DNA of 64,000 bases. Origin: Sphingomonas sp. MA1305 (GTDB lineage: Bacteria; Pseudomonadota; Alphaproteobacteria; Sphingomonadales; Sphingomonadaceae). Positions within the stretch are counted from its first letter, which is position 1, and the number at the start of each line of letters is the position of its first letter. Both the position numbers and the translations under genes were made by a program. This document shows positions 42,480-50,184 of the stretch, in pieces. The DNA lies in the NCBI RefSeq assembly GCF_016107325.1, contig NZ_RCVT01000007.1:1-64000 (forward strand). Direction: 5' to 3'. Below the pieces are notes generated by a model, which ran no database searches, had not been told where the DNA came from, and was given only the letters and a program-made list of their open reading frames with translations.

Positions 42480-42507
42480 CGAGGGTTGGCACCGGGAGCC
42501 GCGTATC
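42480..42507 (+). promoter_or_regulatory. ECF-type promoter motif (copy 3) upstream of DUF4396 gene
   Basis: CGAGGGT (42480-42486), a 14-nt spacer and GCGTATC (42501-42507). The same -35/-10 pair with identical spacing is found at 43444, 45545 (minus), 45583 and 46925, all near copper genes. The pattern fits recognition by the sigma factor at 46358. Confidence 0.65.
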
Positions 42508-42531
42508 CTTTAGCAGTAGAGGAGAGCTGCC

Positions 42532-43416
42532 GTGACGATGCCTTCCCCCGCCCCCTGGCTCGACGCCGTGCTGATTGGGTGGTTCGTGCTGACCGCGATC
42601 TCGGTCGCCTACGTCGCGTGTGATGCCTTCACCCGCAACCCCGAGTTGCGGGTGATGAAGTGGGGGTGGCTGCTGGTCACGCTCTATGGCGGCCCGATCA
42701 TGGCCGCGGCCTATGTACTGTCCTGTCAGGAGCCGGCGAACGAGCGCCATGAGGATTTCGTTCGACCGCTATGGAAGCAGGCGTTCGGCTCGGCCATCCA
42801 TTGCATGGCTGGCGACGCGACTGGCGTTATCGCCGCAGCCGCGATTACCACGGCGCTCGGTCTCCCGATGTGGCAGGACGTAATCGCGGAATATGCATTC
42901 GGCTTCGCTTTCGGGCTGTTGATATTCCAGGCGCTGTTCATGCGAGACATGGCGGGTGGCTCCTATTGGGGCGCGCTCCGCATGTCGTTCATCCCCGAAT
43001 GGCTTTCGATGAATGCCGTCATGGCCGGGATGATCCCGACGATGGTGGTGTTGATGAGCCAGGACATGGCCGCGATGCACGCCAACTCGCTTCGCTTTTG
43101 GGGCGTCATGTCGCTGGCGACGCTCGTCGGCTTCGCCGTCGCCTATCCGATCAACCTTTGGTTGGTCGGCGTCCAGTTGAAGCACGGCATGGGCACGGTA
43201 CGGGCGCTCGGGCATGGCGGGCATGAGGTCGGCGCGGACCGGCAGTCGGCGACGCCGATGCCGGACATGGGGCATGACGCGATGGCGGGGATGAGCGGCA
43301 TGGCAACGGGCGCGCGCGTAACCGCGCCGCAGATCGTCGCGATGACGGTGCTGACGCTCCTCATGCTTGGCGCGGGGATCATCGTTGCGACGCTGTTCGG
43401 CCGATGGGCCATGTAG
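42532..43416 (+). CDS. DUF4396 membrane protein
   Basis: This 294-residue protein has about seven transmembrane segments and a DUF4396-type core (HCMAGDATGVIAAAAITTAL, then IAEYAFGFAFGLLIFQALFM). A Met/His-rich loop (MPDMGHDAMAGMSGMATG) near residue 245 could bind Cu+. GGAGAG precedes the GTG start. The function of the family is unknown; the promoter motif upstream links it to the copper response. Confidence 0.82.
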   Translation: MTMPSPAPWLDAVLIGWFVLTAISVAYVACDAFTRNPELRVMKWGWLLVTLYGGPIMAAAYVLSCQEPANERHEDFVRPLWKQAFGSAIHCMAGDATGVIAAAAITTALGLPMWQDVIAEYAFGFAFGLLIFQALFMRDMAGGSYWGALRMSFIPEWLSMNAVMAGMIPTMVVLMSQDMAAMHANSLRFWGVMSLATLVGFAVAYPINLWLVGVQLKHGMGTVRALGHGGHEVGADRQSATPMPDMGHDAMAGMSGMATGARVTAPQIVAMTVLTLLMLGAGIIVATLFGRWAM

Positions 43417-43443
43417 CATCGCCCCGATCGACGGAGATCGGGG

Positions 43444-43471
43444 TAAGGGGTGATCGCGCGGCTCGCGTATC
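43444..43471 (+). promoter_or_regulatory. ECF-type promoter motif (copy 4) upstream of Csp-like gene
   Basis: TAAGGGG (43444-43450), a 14-nt spacer and GCGTATC (43465-43471). The -10 half is identical to copies 2 and 3. The -35 half is the most divergent of the five. Confidence 0.58.
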
Positions 43472-43506
43472 TAGGAGCAGGCGGGGGCTCACACGGAGAT
43501 AGACCG

Positions 43507-43839
43507 ATGCACCAGATCGACCCCAACATGAAGGCGTGCATGGACGCTTGCCACGAATGTCATGTGACCTGTCTTCACATGGCGATGAACCATTGCCTTG
43601 AGATGGGCGGCCAGCACGCGGCCCCGGAGCATATGAAGATCATGGCTGACTGCGCGCAGATTTGCGCGGTCGCGATCGACTTCATGGCGCGAAAGTCCGA
43701 GCATCACGTGCATATCTGCCGCGAGTGCGCCGAGATTTGCCGGGCATGCGCCGCGAGCTGCGAAGCGCTCGACGGCATGGAGGATTGCGTAGCGGCGTGC
43801 CGTAAATGCGCCGACGCTTGCGATCGGATGGCGGCCTAG
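43507..43839 (+). CDS. Four-helix-bundle copper-storage protein (Csp-like)
   Basis: This 110-residue protein has 16 cysteines, mostly in CxxxC and CxxC spacing (CMDACHECHVTC, then CRECAEICRACAASC and CRKCADAC). This is the hallmark of Csp/DUF326 proteins, whose four-helix bundles hold many Cu+ ions inside. No signal peptide is seen, so it is probably cytosolic. The upstream promoter motif suggests copper-linked induction. Confidence 0.88.
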   Translation: MHQIDPNMKACMDACHECHVTCLHMAMNHCLEMGGQHAAPEHMKIMADCAQICAVAIDFMARKSEHHVHICRECAEICRACAASCEALDGMEDCVAACRKCADACDRMAA

Positions 43840-43845
43840 CAGTGC

Positions 43846-43874
43846 CCGCGCGGGCAGGCGGACTGCCCGCGCGG
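43846..43874. terminator. Bidirectional terminator between convergent genes
   Basis: A perfect 11-bp stem, CCGCGCGGGCA (43846-43856) and TGCCCGCGCGG (43864-43874) with a 7-nt loop, lies between the convergent Csp-like and fliQ genes. T-runs are weak on both sides. Confidence 0.6.
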
Positions 43875-43887
43875 CCTATTTGGTGGG

Positions 43888-44157
43888 CTAGCGCCCCATG
43901 CTCGCGATTACGGCGAACAGCTCGGCCGTGAACTTCGTCAGCAGTTCTATCGCTGCCGCCCCGAACACCACCAAACATACGCCGAGCGCGATCAGCTTCG
44001 GCACGAAGCTCAGCGTCTGTTCGCTGATCGACGTCGCCGCCTGGATGATGCTGACAATCAGCCCGACGATCATCATCGGTACTAGCAGCACCACACAGAT
44101 CAGGCCGGCGACGGCCAGCATTCTCCCCGTTTCGTCGAGCAGAATCGACTGATCCAT
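43888..44157 (-). CDS. fliQ: Orphan FliQ-like export-gate protein
   Basis: This 89-residue protein has two transmembrane helices (AVAGLICVVLLVPMMIVGLI and KLIALGVCLVVFGAAAIELL) around the hallmark FliQ block SIIQAATSISEQTLSFVPK. FliQ is one of the small subunits of the flagellar type III export gate, which normally works with FliP and FliR. None of these, nor any flagellar gene, is visible here. It begins 53 nt after copD ends, and so may ride on the copCD transcript. The sequence looks intact, so it is not an obvious remnant. Confidence 0.8.
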   Translation of the reverse strand: MDQSILLDETGRMLAVAGLICVVLLVPMMIVGLIVSIIQAATSISEQTLSFVPKLIALGVCLVVFGAAAIELLTKFTAELFAVIASMGR

Positions 44158-44209
44158 CAGGCTTGACCGCCATGCACGCCAAGGGCCGCAACGGCTCCTC
44201 GGCTGCGCA

Positions 44210-45136
44210 TCACATTGCCGATGCAGGGGGCGCGAGCGTCCCGAGCCAGGCGACCATCCCCAAGATTGCGACGACACAAGCCGTCTCTACAGCCAAGCTT
44301 GTTCGCAGCGCATCTAGGGCGCGACCATGATCGTCGTCGGCGATCGACCGCTCGAATGCCGGTGTGAGCCGGAAGCGGTTGAGGGAGGCGAGCCCCAGCA
44401 TGGCGACGAACAACGCCAGCTTGAAGAGCAGGAGCTGACCATAGAGCGTCGTCGGGAGGATCGCGACGTTGCCGATCCCGACCAGCATCCAGCCATTGAC
44501 GAGTCCGGTGATAACGATCGTCCCGACCACGAGCGTCCCTATGGCGCCGAAGCCGTGCAGCGCCCGGTACGTGAGCCTCAGATGGGCCGTATCGACGCGC
44601 GTGGCGGACCGTGAGACGAGCAGGATTAGTCCTAATAGCGCGCCCACCCACGCGCTCGAGGCGATCAGATGAAGGATGTCGGCGATGAGGTGTATCCAGC
44701 CCATCGCCGCCTCGTCCATCGCGCCATGTCCGGTCCATGCCAGTGTCGCGAGCGCCACGGCAGAGCATAGCGCGACGGCGCTCAGCCAGATGCCGCGCGC
44801 GCCGGCGATCAGAGCCGCGAGCGCTGCAACGATCAGCATAATCATGCGCAGCTTCCACGCCGCACCGATCGCAGAGCCGGTGAGCAGCGCCCCGACCGCT
44901 TCACGGTCGATCGGCCACGTCGGCGTGCCTGCCATCGAAGATGCCATCAGTACGACCCAGGTGGTCGAGAGCAGCAGGCTCAAGCCTGCGCTGCCGACCA
45001 ACCAAGGGCGTAGCGCGAGCGCGTCGCCACGCTCGCAAGTCCGCAACCCATAGAGGCTGAACGCAGAGAGGCCGAACAACGCCGCAAGCGTCAGGTAGAG
45101 CGCAAAGCGAACACCGATCAACGACCAGTCGTCCAT
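44210..45136 (-). CDS. copD: CopD copper-resistance membrane protein
   Basis: This 308-residue inner-membrane protein has about eight helices. The family pattern is seen in WIHLIADILHLIASSAWVGALL (in part) and YRALHGFGAIGTLVVGTIVI. CopD acts with periplasmic CopC, probably in copper uptake or transfer across the inner membrane. It lies 4 nt after copC on the minus strand. Confidence 0.9.
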   Translation of the reverse strand: MDDWSLIGVRFALYLTLAALFGLSAFSLYGLRTCERGDALALRPWLVGSAGLSLLLSTTWVVLMASSMAGTPTWPIDREAVGALLTGSAIGAAWKLRMIMLIVAALAALIAGARGIWLSAVALCSAVALATLAWTGHGAMDEAAMGWIHLIADILHLIASSAWVGALLGLILLVSRSATRVDTAHLRLTYRALHGFGAIGTLVVGTIVITGLVNGWMLVGIGNVAILPTTLYGQLLLFKLALFVAMLGLASLNRFRLTPAFERSIADDDHGRALDALRTSLAVETACVVAILGMVAWLGTLAPPASAM

Positions 45137-45140
45137 CGCC

Positions 45141-45509
45141 TCACTTCACCGCGAACGCGTCGTTTCCAGCAACCTTGTGCGTGTCCGTCGAAACGACGTG
45201 CCATGCGACGTTGTAGCGACCGGAAGACAGCGGCGCCTTCGGAGTGATGACAAGGGTTTGCCCGTCGGCCGCGAGCGCTGCGGTGCTCGCGATCTTCATC
45301 TCCGGCATTCCGGGCATCGCCGCCATAATGAGATCGGCCTTGGAGAAAGCGGATACCAGCTTTTCGCTAAAGCGAAGCTGAATGCGCGCGGGTTTTGCGA
45401 CCGTTGCGTTAGCGGCCGGTGTCGCCGACACGAGCTTGGGATGCGCGTTCGCCGTTCCGGCGAACATGATGAGGGCGGCGGCGGCAGTCACAACAGATAC
45501 GCGGCGCAT
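45141..45509 (-). CDS. copC: CopC periplasmic copper-binding protein
   Basis: This 122-residue protein has a signal peptide (VVTAAAALIMFAGTANA) and a mature start HPKLVSATPAANATV, whose N-terminal His is the Cu(II) ligand of CopC proteins. A Met-containing loop (MAAMPGMPEMK) may bind Cu(I), and YNVAWHVVSTDTHKVAG carries the other conserved His residues. It sits before copD and is driven by the minus-strand promoter motif at 45545-45572. Confidence 0.92.
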   Translation of the reverse strand: MRRVSVVTAAAALIMFAGTANAHPKLVSATPAANATVAKPARIQLRFSEKLVSAFSKADLIMAAMPGMPEMKIASTAALAADGQTLVITPKAPLSSGRYNVAWHVVSTDTHKVAGNDAFAVK

Positions 45510-45544
45510 GGGGAGGCCTTTCGACAGGAGGGTTCCTGTCCTTC

Positions 45545-45572
45545 ATTACGCGTCTCGATTGGCTACCCCTCA
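45545..45572 (-). promoter_or_regulatory. ECF-type promoter motif (copy 5) of copCD
   Basis: On the minus strand TGAGGGG (45572-45566), a 14-nt spacer and GCGTAAT (45551-45545). It faces the copC start, and together with copy 1 on the other strand it forms a divergent promoter region between copC and the regulatory operon. Confidence 0.68.
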
Positions 45573-45582
45573 AACACCACCG

Positions 45583-45610
45583 TGAGGGATCAGCGGCGCG
45601 CCTGCGTAAT
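45583..45610 (+). promoter_or_regulatory. ECF-type promoter motif (copy 1) of the regulatory operon
   Basis: TGAGGGA (45583-45589), a 14-nt spacer and GCGTAAT (45604-45610), upstream of the cnrY-like gene. It points to autoregulation of the sigma-factor operon. It shares more sequence with copy 2 (GCGCGCC in the spacer and GCTAGAGGG downstream). Confidence 0.7.
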
Positions 45611-45628
45611 CCATGCTAGAGGGGCGGA

Positions 45629-45910
45629 GTGAACGATATGGACGACCTCGACGCAGTATTAACGAGGCTAGCGCATGCACCTGTGCCCGCGAGCCTCGAC
45701 GGAATTGAAGCAAGGGTGCTGGCGCGCATCGCCGTGCGGCCTGCCGTGCGCGTCGGCATGGGTGTCGGCGCCATGACGATCGCCGTGGCTCTCGTCATGG
45801 GAGTTGTCGGCGCTGGGGTGCCCGCAAAGGAGGCAAGCGCCGCGTCGCTGTCACCCTTGGGGCCGGTGTCGCCACTCGCGCCTTCGACACTATTGCTGGG
45901 CGCGCCATGA
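45629..45910 (+). CDS. Small membrane protein in the CnrY (anti-sigma) position
   Basis: This 93-residue protein starts with GTG. A short cytoplasmic N-terminal domain (DDLDAVLTRLAHAPVPASLD) is followed by one transmembrane helix (about 44-66, VGAMTIAVALVMGVVGAGV) and a periplasmic tail. Size, topology and gene order (Y-X-H) match CnrY, which holds the ECF sigma factor at the membrane. Sequence similarity is not obvious by eye, so the call depends on context. It overlaps the next gene by 4 nt. Confidence 0.7.
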   Translation: MNDMDDLDAVLTRLAHAPVPASLDGIEARVLARIAVRPAVRVGMGVGAMTIAVALVMGVVGAGVPAKEASAASLSPLGPVSPLAPSTLLLGAP

Positions 45911-46347
45911 GTGGCCGCACCCGCCTGATTCTTGGCATTCTGGCATGCTTTGCTGCGGCGATCATCGGGGTGTTCGTCGGGCGTGCGCTGCTCCCGACGC
46001 GTGCACAGCCCGGCGAAGAGTTGCACGACGTCCTCCATCACAAGCTCGCACTGGATGCCAATCAGGAGACGCGCCTTGCGGCCTTGGAGCAGCGGTTCGC
46101 CGTCCAACGTCGCGCGTTCGAGCTGGAGTTGAAGGCCAACAATGCCCGGCTCGCCGAAGCGATCGAAGCCGAGCATGGCAACGGACCGCGGGTCGCAGCG
46201 GCGGTCGATCGGAGCCACGCCGTCATGGGCGAGCTACAGAAAGCGACTCTGGCGCACATTTTTGCGATGCGGCAGCTCTTGCGGCCCAATCAGACCGGCC
46301 AGTTCGATCAGGCCGTGGTGAAGGCGCTCACCGACGACGCACGTTGA
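45907..46347 (+). CDS. CnrX-like periplasmic metal sensor
   Basis: This 146-residue protein has an N-terminal anchor (ILGILACFAAAIIGVFVG) and a helical periplasmic domain. The residues H40, H44, E61, H117 and M121 have exactly the spacing of the five metal ligands of CnrX (H42, H46, E63, H119, M123), seen in LHDVLHHKLALD, ALEQRF and HIFAMRQL. It would sense a divalent metal and release the sigma factor through the CnrY-like protein. In this operon it sits in front of copper genes, so its true signal (Ni, Co, Zn or Cu) is open. Confidence 0.8.
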   Translation: MSGRTRLILGILACFAAAIIGVFVGRALLPTRAQPGEELHDVLHHKLALDANQETRLAALEQRFAVQRRAFELELKANNARLAEAIEAEHGNGPRVAAAVDRSHAVMGELQKATLAHIFAMRQLLRPNQTGQFDQAVVKALTDDAR

Positions 46348-46357
46348 GGTCGGGCGC

Positions 46358-46927
46358 ATGAGCCTCGACTGGACCACGCTTACGGACGGCGAGCTGGCGA
46401 CGCTCAGCATCGCCGGTCGTGACGCCGCCTTTGCCGAGATCATGCGACGTTATCGCCAGCCGATATTCCGGATGGTGCGGGCGTGCGTCGGCGAGCCTGA
46501 CGAGGCACTGGATCTGCTGCAGGAGACGTTCGTCGCAGCCCATCAGGCGCTCCGTCGCTATGACGGCGCGCGATCGATGCGCGCGTGGCTCTCGACGATC
46601 GCGATCAACAAATGCCGTGACTGGGGTCGCAAGCGGACGGTGCGCCGCTTCCTCTCACGCACCATTTCGCTCGGGACCGAAGCAGAGGCGGTCGCCGACG
46701 ACCAAGTGGCAGTCGACGATGCCGCGAGTGATCGGCAGGAACTGGACCGCGTGACCCGAGCCATCTCGGCCTTACCGACAAATTTAAAGGAGCCATTAGT
46801 GCTTTGCACGATCGAGGGGCTCAGCCAGGCAGAGACCGCAGCAGTGCTGTCTATCAGCGAAAAGGCCGTCGAAACACGGCTCTATCGCGCGCGTGCGAAG
46901 CTGGCGGATTATTTGCGAGACCGCTGA
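46358..46927 (+). CDS. ECF sigma factor (CnrH-like)
   Basis: This 189-residue sigma factor has region 2 (FAEIMRRYRQPIFRMVRACV, then LDLLQETFVAAHQALRRY) and region 4 (LPTNLKEPLVLCTIEGLSQA, SEKAVETRLYRARAKLADYL). It would direct RNA polymerase to the five TGAGGGA-N14-GCGTA promoters. Its stop codon overlaps the -35 half of copy 2, so sigma-gene translation ends at the promoter of copA. Confidence 0.9.
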   Translation: MSLDWTTLTDGELATLSIAGRDAAFAEIMRRYRQPIFRMVRACVGEPDEALDLLQETFVAAHQALRRYDGARSMRAWLSTIAINKCRDWGRKRTVRRFLSRTISLGTEAEAVADDQVAVDDAASDRQELDRVTRAISALPTNLKEPLVLCTIEGLSQAETAAVLSISEKAVETRLYRARAKLADYLRDR

Positions 46928-46952
46928 GGGAAAGCGCAGCGCGCCGCGTATC
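46925..46952 (+). promoter_or_regulatory. ECF-type promoter motif (copy 2) of the copAB operon
   Basis: TGAGGGA (46925-46931), a 14-nt spacer and GCGTATC (46946-46952), 42 nt before the start of the multicopper oxidase gene. The -35 half contains the TGA stop of the sigma gene. Confidence 0.7.
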
Positions 46953-46993
46953 AAGGCTAGAGGGACAGCCTTTTTTGGAGCCTTGAGGATCGT

Positions 46994-48943
46994 ATGAGCC
47001 GCATAATCGACCGTCGCCAGATGCTGCGCGGGGCCGCCTTGGCGGGAAGTGGGCTCGCGCTGTCCGCCTATATGCCGGCGTGGGCGCAGACCAATACGGC
47101 GGGGCTTGTGACACCCCTGCCGACCATCACCGGCAACGACATCACGCTGCGGATCGCGCGCCAGACGATGATGATCGATGGTCGCCCATCCAAGGCGATC
47201 GGGATCAACGGCACCGTCCCCGCGCCGCTGATCCGACTGCGTGAAGGCCAGAATGTGCGCCTCAACGTCATCAACGATCTCGACGAGGATAGCTCAATCC
47301 ACTGGCATGGCTTGCTCGTCCCGCCCCAATATGACGGCGTGCCCGGCATCTCGTTTCCCGGCATCAAGGCGCGATCGAGCTTTCTCTATGAATTCCCGAT
47401 CAAGCAGAACGGCACCTATTGGTATCATAGCCATTCGGGGCTTCAGGAGCAGCTCGGACATTATGGGCCGATCGTGATCGACCCGGCCGAAGCCGATCCG
47501 GTGCAGTTCGATCGCGAGCACGTCATCGTGCTTTCCGACCATAGCCAGCTCAGCCCCGCTGCTATCTTCCGCGACATGAAGGTCAATCCGGGCCATTTTA
47601 ATTATCAGCAACAAACGCTTGCCGGGCTGTTGGCGGGGAAGGATCAGACGCTCAAGGAGCGGATCGACTGGGGCAAGATGCGGATGAGCCCCACCGATAT
47701 TTCCGATGCGACCGGCCCGGCCTACACCTATCTCGTCAATGGGCACGGCCCGAAGGACAACTGGACCGCGCTGTTCACGCCGGGCCAGCGGGTGCGGCTG
47801 CGCATCATTAACGCTTCGTCGATGACGACTTTCAACGTCCGCATCCCAGGCCTGCGGCTCATTATCGTTCAGGCGGACGGTCAGAACGTAATGCCAGTCG
47901 AGGTGGACGAGTTCCAGATCGGGGTTGCCGAGACTTACGATGCCATCGTCACCCCGACCGACAACCGTGCCTATACGCTCGTCGGCGAGGCGATCGACCG
48001 ATCTGGCCTCGCACGCGCGACTTTGGCGCCTCGTGCGGGCATGGCGGCCGAGGTTCCAGCGCTCCGGCCTCGCCCCCTCGCCTCGATGAAGGACATGGGC
48101 ATGGACATGTCGTCGATGGGCGGCATGGACATGTCGGGGGGCGGCATGTCCCGCGGCATCGATCCTACCGCGGAAAAGAACCCATCCGCCGAGCTCACGA
48201 CGCCCGGCGCCGGCATGGCGACCGGCGCGATGGCGATGAGCGGGATGGCGCAGGGCGGCAGTGCGATGCCGGGGATGGATCATGCGAGCATGAACCACGG
48301 CGCAATGGCTGCCGGCGGGATGGCAGGCATGGATCATGGCGCGATGGGCAGCCAGCAAGGCGGTATGGGTGCGATGGACATGGGGTCGATGAAGATGCGC
48401 GACTTCTCCAAAGCCCCCCAGGTCAAGAAGGGACCGGGTGTCCAAACGATCTCGCCCATGCCGATGGACCGTACCGACTATCCCGGTCAGGGCCTGGAGG
48501 ACGTCGGGCACAAGGTGCTCGTCTATCGCGACCTGATGGCGCTGACCCCCAATCCCGACGTGCGCGCGCCGTCGCGCAGCCTCGATATCCACCTGACCGG
48601 CAATATGGAGCGGTTCATGTGGTCCTTCGACGGCGAAAAGATGTCGGACGTGCATGAACCGATCCCCTTCCTCGAAGGCGAGCGGGTGCGGATCAACCTC
48701 ATCAACGACACGATGATGGGCCACCCGATCCACATCCACGGTCACTTCTTCGAACTGGTGACGGGGCACGGGGACCACGCCCCGCGCAAGCACACGGTAA
48801 TCGTCCAGCCTGGCGGCAAGGTGACGTGGGATCTGACCGCCGATGCCGTCGGCGATTGGGCGTTCCACTGCCATCTTCTCTATCACATGCACGCCGGCAT
48901 GATGCGGACCGTAAGCGTGCGTCCGCGTGGAGAAGCCGCATGA
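46994..48943 (+). CDS. copA: CopA/PcoA multicopper oxidase
   Basis: This 649-residue protein has a Tat signal (RRQMLRGAALAGSG) for export folded with copper. Copper-site motifs are HWHG at about 103-106, WYHSHS at about 143-148, HPIHIHGHFFEL near 580 and FHCHLLYHMHAGMM at 624-637, where Cys626 would ligate the type 1 copper. A Met/Gly/His-rich central insert (MDMSSMGGMDMSGGGM and further repeats, about 370-480) binds extra Cu. It oxidises Cu(I) in the periplasm. copB follows with a 4-nt overlap. This gene is not the same as the P-type ATPase at 38463. Confidence 0.95.
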   Translation: MSRIIDRRQMLRGAALAGSGLALSAYMPAWAQTNTAGLVTPLPTITGNDITLRIARQTMMIDGRPSKAIGINGTVPAPLIRLREGQNVRLNVINDLDEDSSIHWHGLLVPPQYDGVPGISFPGIKARSSFLYEFPIKQNGTYWYHSHSGLQEQLGHYGPIVIDPAEADPVQFDREHVIVLSDHSQLSPAAIFRDMKVNPGHFNYQQQTLAGLLAGKDQTLKERIDWGKMRMSPTDISDATGPAYTYLVNGHGPKDNWTALFTPGQRVRLRIINASSMTTFNVRIPGLRLIIVQADGQNVMPVEVDEFQIGVAETYDAIVTPTDNRAYTLVGEAIDRSGLARATLAPRAGMAAEVPALRPRPLASMKDMGMDMSSMGGMDMSGGGMSRGIDPTAEKNPSAELTTPGAGMATGAMAMSGMAQGGSAMPGMDHASMNHGAMAAGGMAGMDHGAMGSQQGGMGAMDMGSMKMRDFSKAPQVKKGPGVQTISPMPMDRTDYPGQGLEDVGHKVLVYRDLMALTPNPDVRAPSRSLDIHLTGNMERFMWSFDGEKMSDVHEPIPFLEGERVRINLINDTMMGHPIHIHGHFFELVTGHGDHAPRKHTVIVQPGGKVTWDLTADAVGDWAFHCHLLYHMHAGMMRTVSVRPRGEAA

Positions 48944-50181
48944 GCCGCTTCGCCCTCGTCCTTGCGACGACCGCCACGATCGCCGTCGCCGGTCCCGCCG
49001 CGGCGCAGTCGATGCAGGGCATGAACATGCCGGGAATGACGATGCCCGCGAAGAAGTCGGCCGTAAAGGCGAAGCAGCCTGCCAAGAGCAAGCGTGCCCC
49101 TGCGCATCGAGCGGCGCCAGCCAAACGATCGACCGCGCCGATGGCTGACATGAAAGGGATGGACCATTCCGCCATTCCGGGAATGGATATGTCGGGTAAC
49201 GCCACCAAGTCCGCGCAAGGGGCGCAGCAGGGCATGGAAGCCATGCCGGGCATGCAGATGCCCCCAAGCGGTCAGCAACCCGCTCAGGGTGCTGCGCAGC
49301 CGATGCAGGGCATGGATCATTCGTCGATGTCGGGGATGTCGATGCCTGCCGGGCAGCAGAGCGGCCATGACATGCAAGGCATGTCGGGCATGAACGGGAT
49401 GGCGATGCCGGGCATGGCGCAGACCGGAACGGCGCTGCCCGCCGGTGATGCGCCCGCCCCTGCCCCGCCAATGGACCATTATGCCGATCGCGTGTTCGCT
49501 CCTGCCGAAATGGCGAAGGCGCGCAGCGATATGATGTTCGAGCAGGGCGGTCAGCCCTTCTATCAGGTGATGTTCAACCTTGCCGAATATCAGGCCCGAC
49601 AGGGCCGCGACGGCTATCGCTGGGATGGCGAGGCGTGGTTCGGCGGCGACATCAACCGCCTGTGGCTGAAGACCGAAGGCGAAGGCGCGTTCCGCGAGGG
49701 CATCGAGAGCGCCGAGGTGCAGGCGCTCTACAGCCGGGCTATCGGCCCCTATTTCAACCTTCAGGGCGGCGTCCGTCAGGACTTGGGGCCATCCCCCAAG
49801 CGCACCTACGCGACGGTCGGCTTCGAGGGGCTGGCTCCCTACATGTTCGAGGTCGAGGGGGCGCTATTCCTGTCGACCAAGGGCGACCTGCTCGGCCGCC
49901 TCGAAGGCTATTACGACCAGCGTATCACACAGCGGCTCGTCCTTCAGCCACGTGTCGAGTTCAACCTGGCGGCGCAGGATGTGCGCGAGAACGGTATCGG
50001 CCGAGGGCTGACCGATGCCGAGCTGGGGCTTCGGCTCCGCTACGAGATCCGGCGACAGTTCGCGCCCTATGTCGGCGTCTCCTACTTGGCGCAGACCGGG
50101 CGCACCGCGGACTTCACGCGCGCGCAGGGCAAAGACCCCACCACGACGAGCTTCGTTGCCGGCGTGAGAGTGTGGTTCTGA
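48940..50181 (+). CDS. copB: CopB/PcoB outer-membrane copper protein
   Basis: This 413-residue protein has a signal peptide (ALVLATTATIAVAGPAAA). The N-terminal mature half is Met-rich (MQGMNMPGMTMP and many MxGM repeats). The C-terminal half is a beta-barrel with the CopB signature FNLAEYQARQGRDGYRWDGE (split over two strands) and a final VAGVRVWF. It works with CopA to hold or exclude copper at the outer membrane. The ATG overlaps the copA stop. Confidence 0.93.
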   Translation: MSRFALVLATTATIAVAGPAAAQSMQGMNMPGMTMPAKKSAVKAKQPAKSKRAPAHRAAPAKRSTAPMADMKGMDHSAIPGMDMSGNATKSAQGAQQGMEAMPGMQMPPSGQQPAQGAAQPMQGMDHSSMSGMSMPAGQQSGHDMQGMSGMNGMAMPGMAQTGTALPAGDAPAPAPPMDHYADRVFAPAEMAKARSDMMFEQGGQPFYQVMFNLAEYQARQGRDGYRWDGEAWFGGDINRLWLKTEGEGAFREGIESAEVQALYSRAIGPYFNLQGGVRQDLGPSPKRTYATVGFEGLAPYMFEVEGALFLSTKGDLLGRLEGYYDQRITQRLVLQPRVEFNLAAQDVRENGIGRGLTDAELGLRLRYEIRRQFAPYVGVSYLAQTGRTADFTRAQGKDPTTTSFVAGVRVWF

Positions 50182-50184
50182 CGA

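Noticed and set aside
47294..49471. 725-codon open frame antisense to copA/copB
   Set aside because: It lies wholly opposite two clear copper genes. Its His/Arg/Pro-rich sequence is the usual antisense shadow of GC-rich, Met-rich coding DNA.
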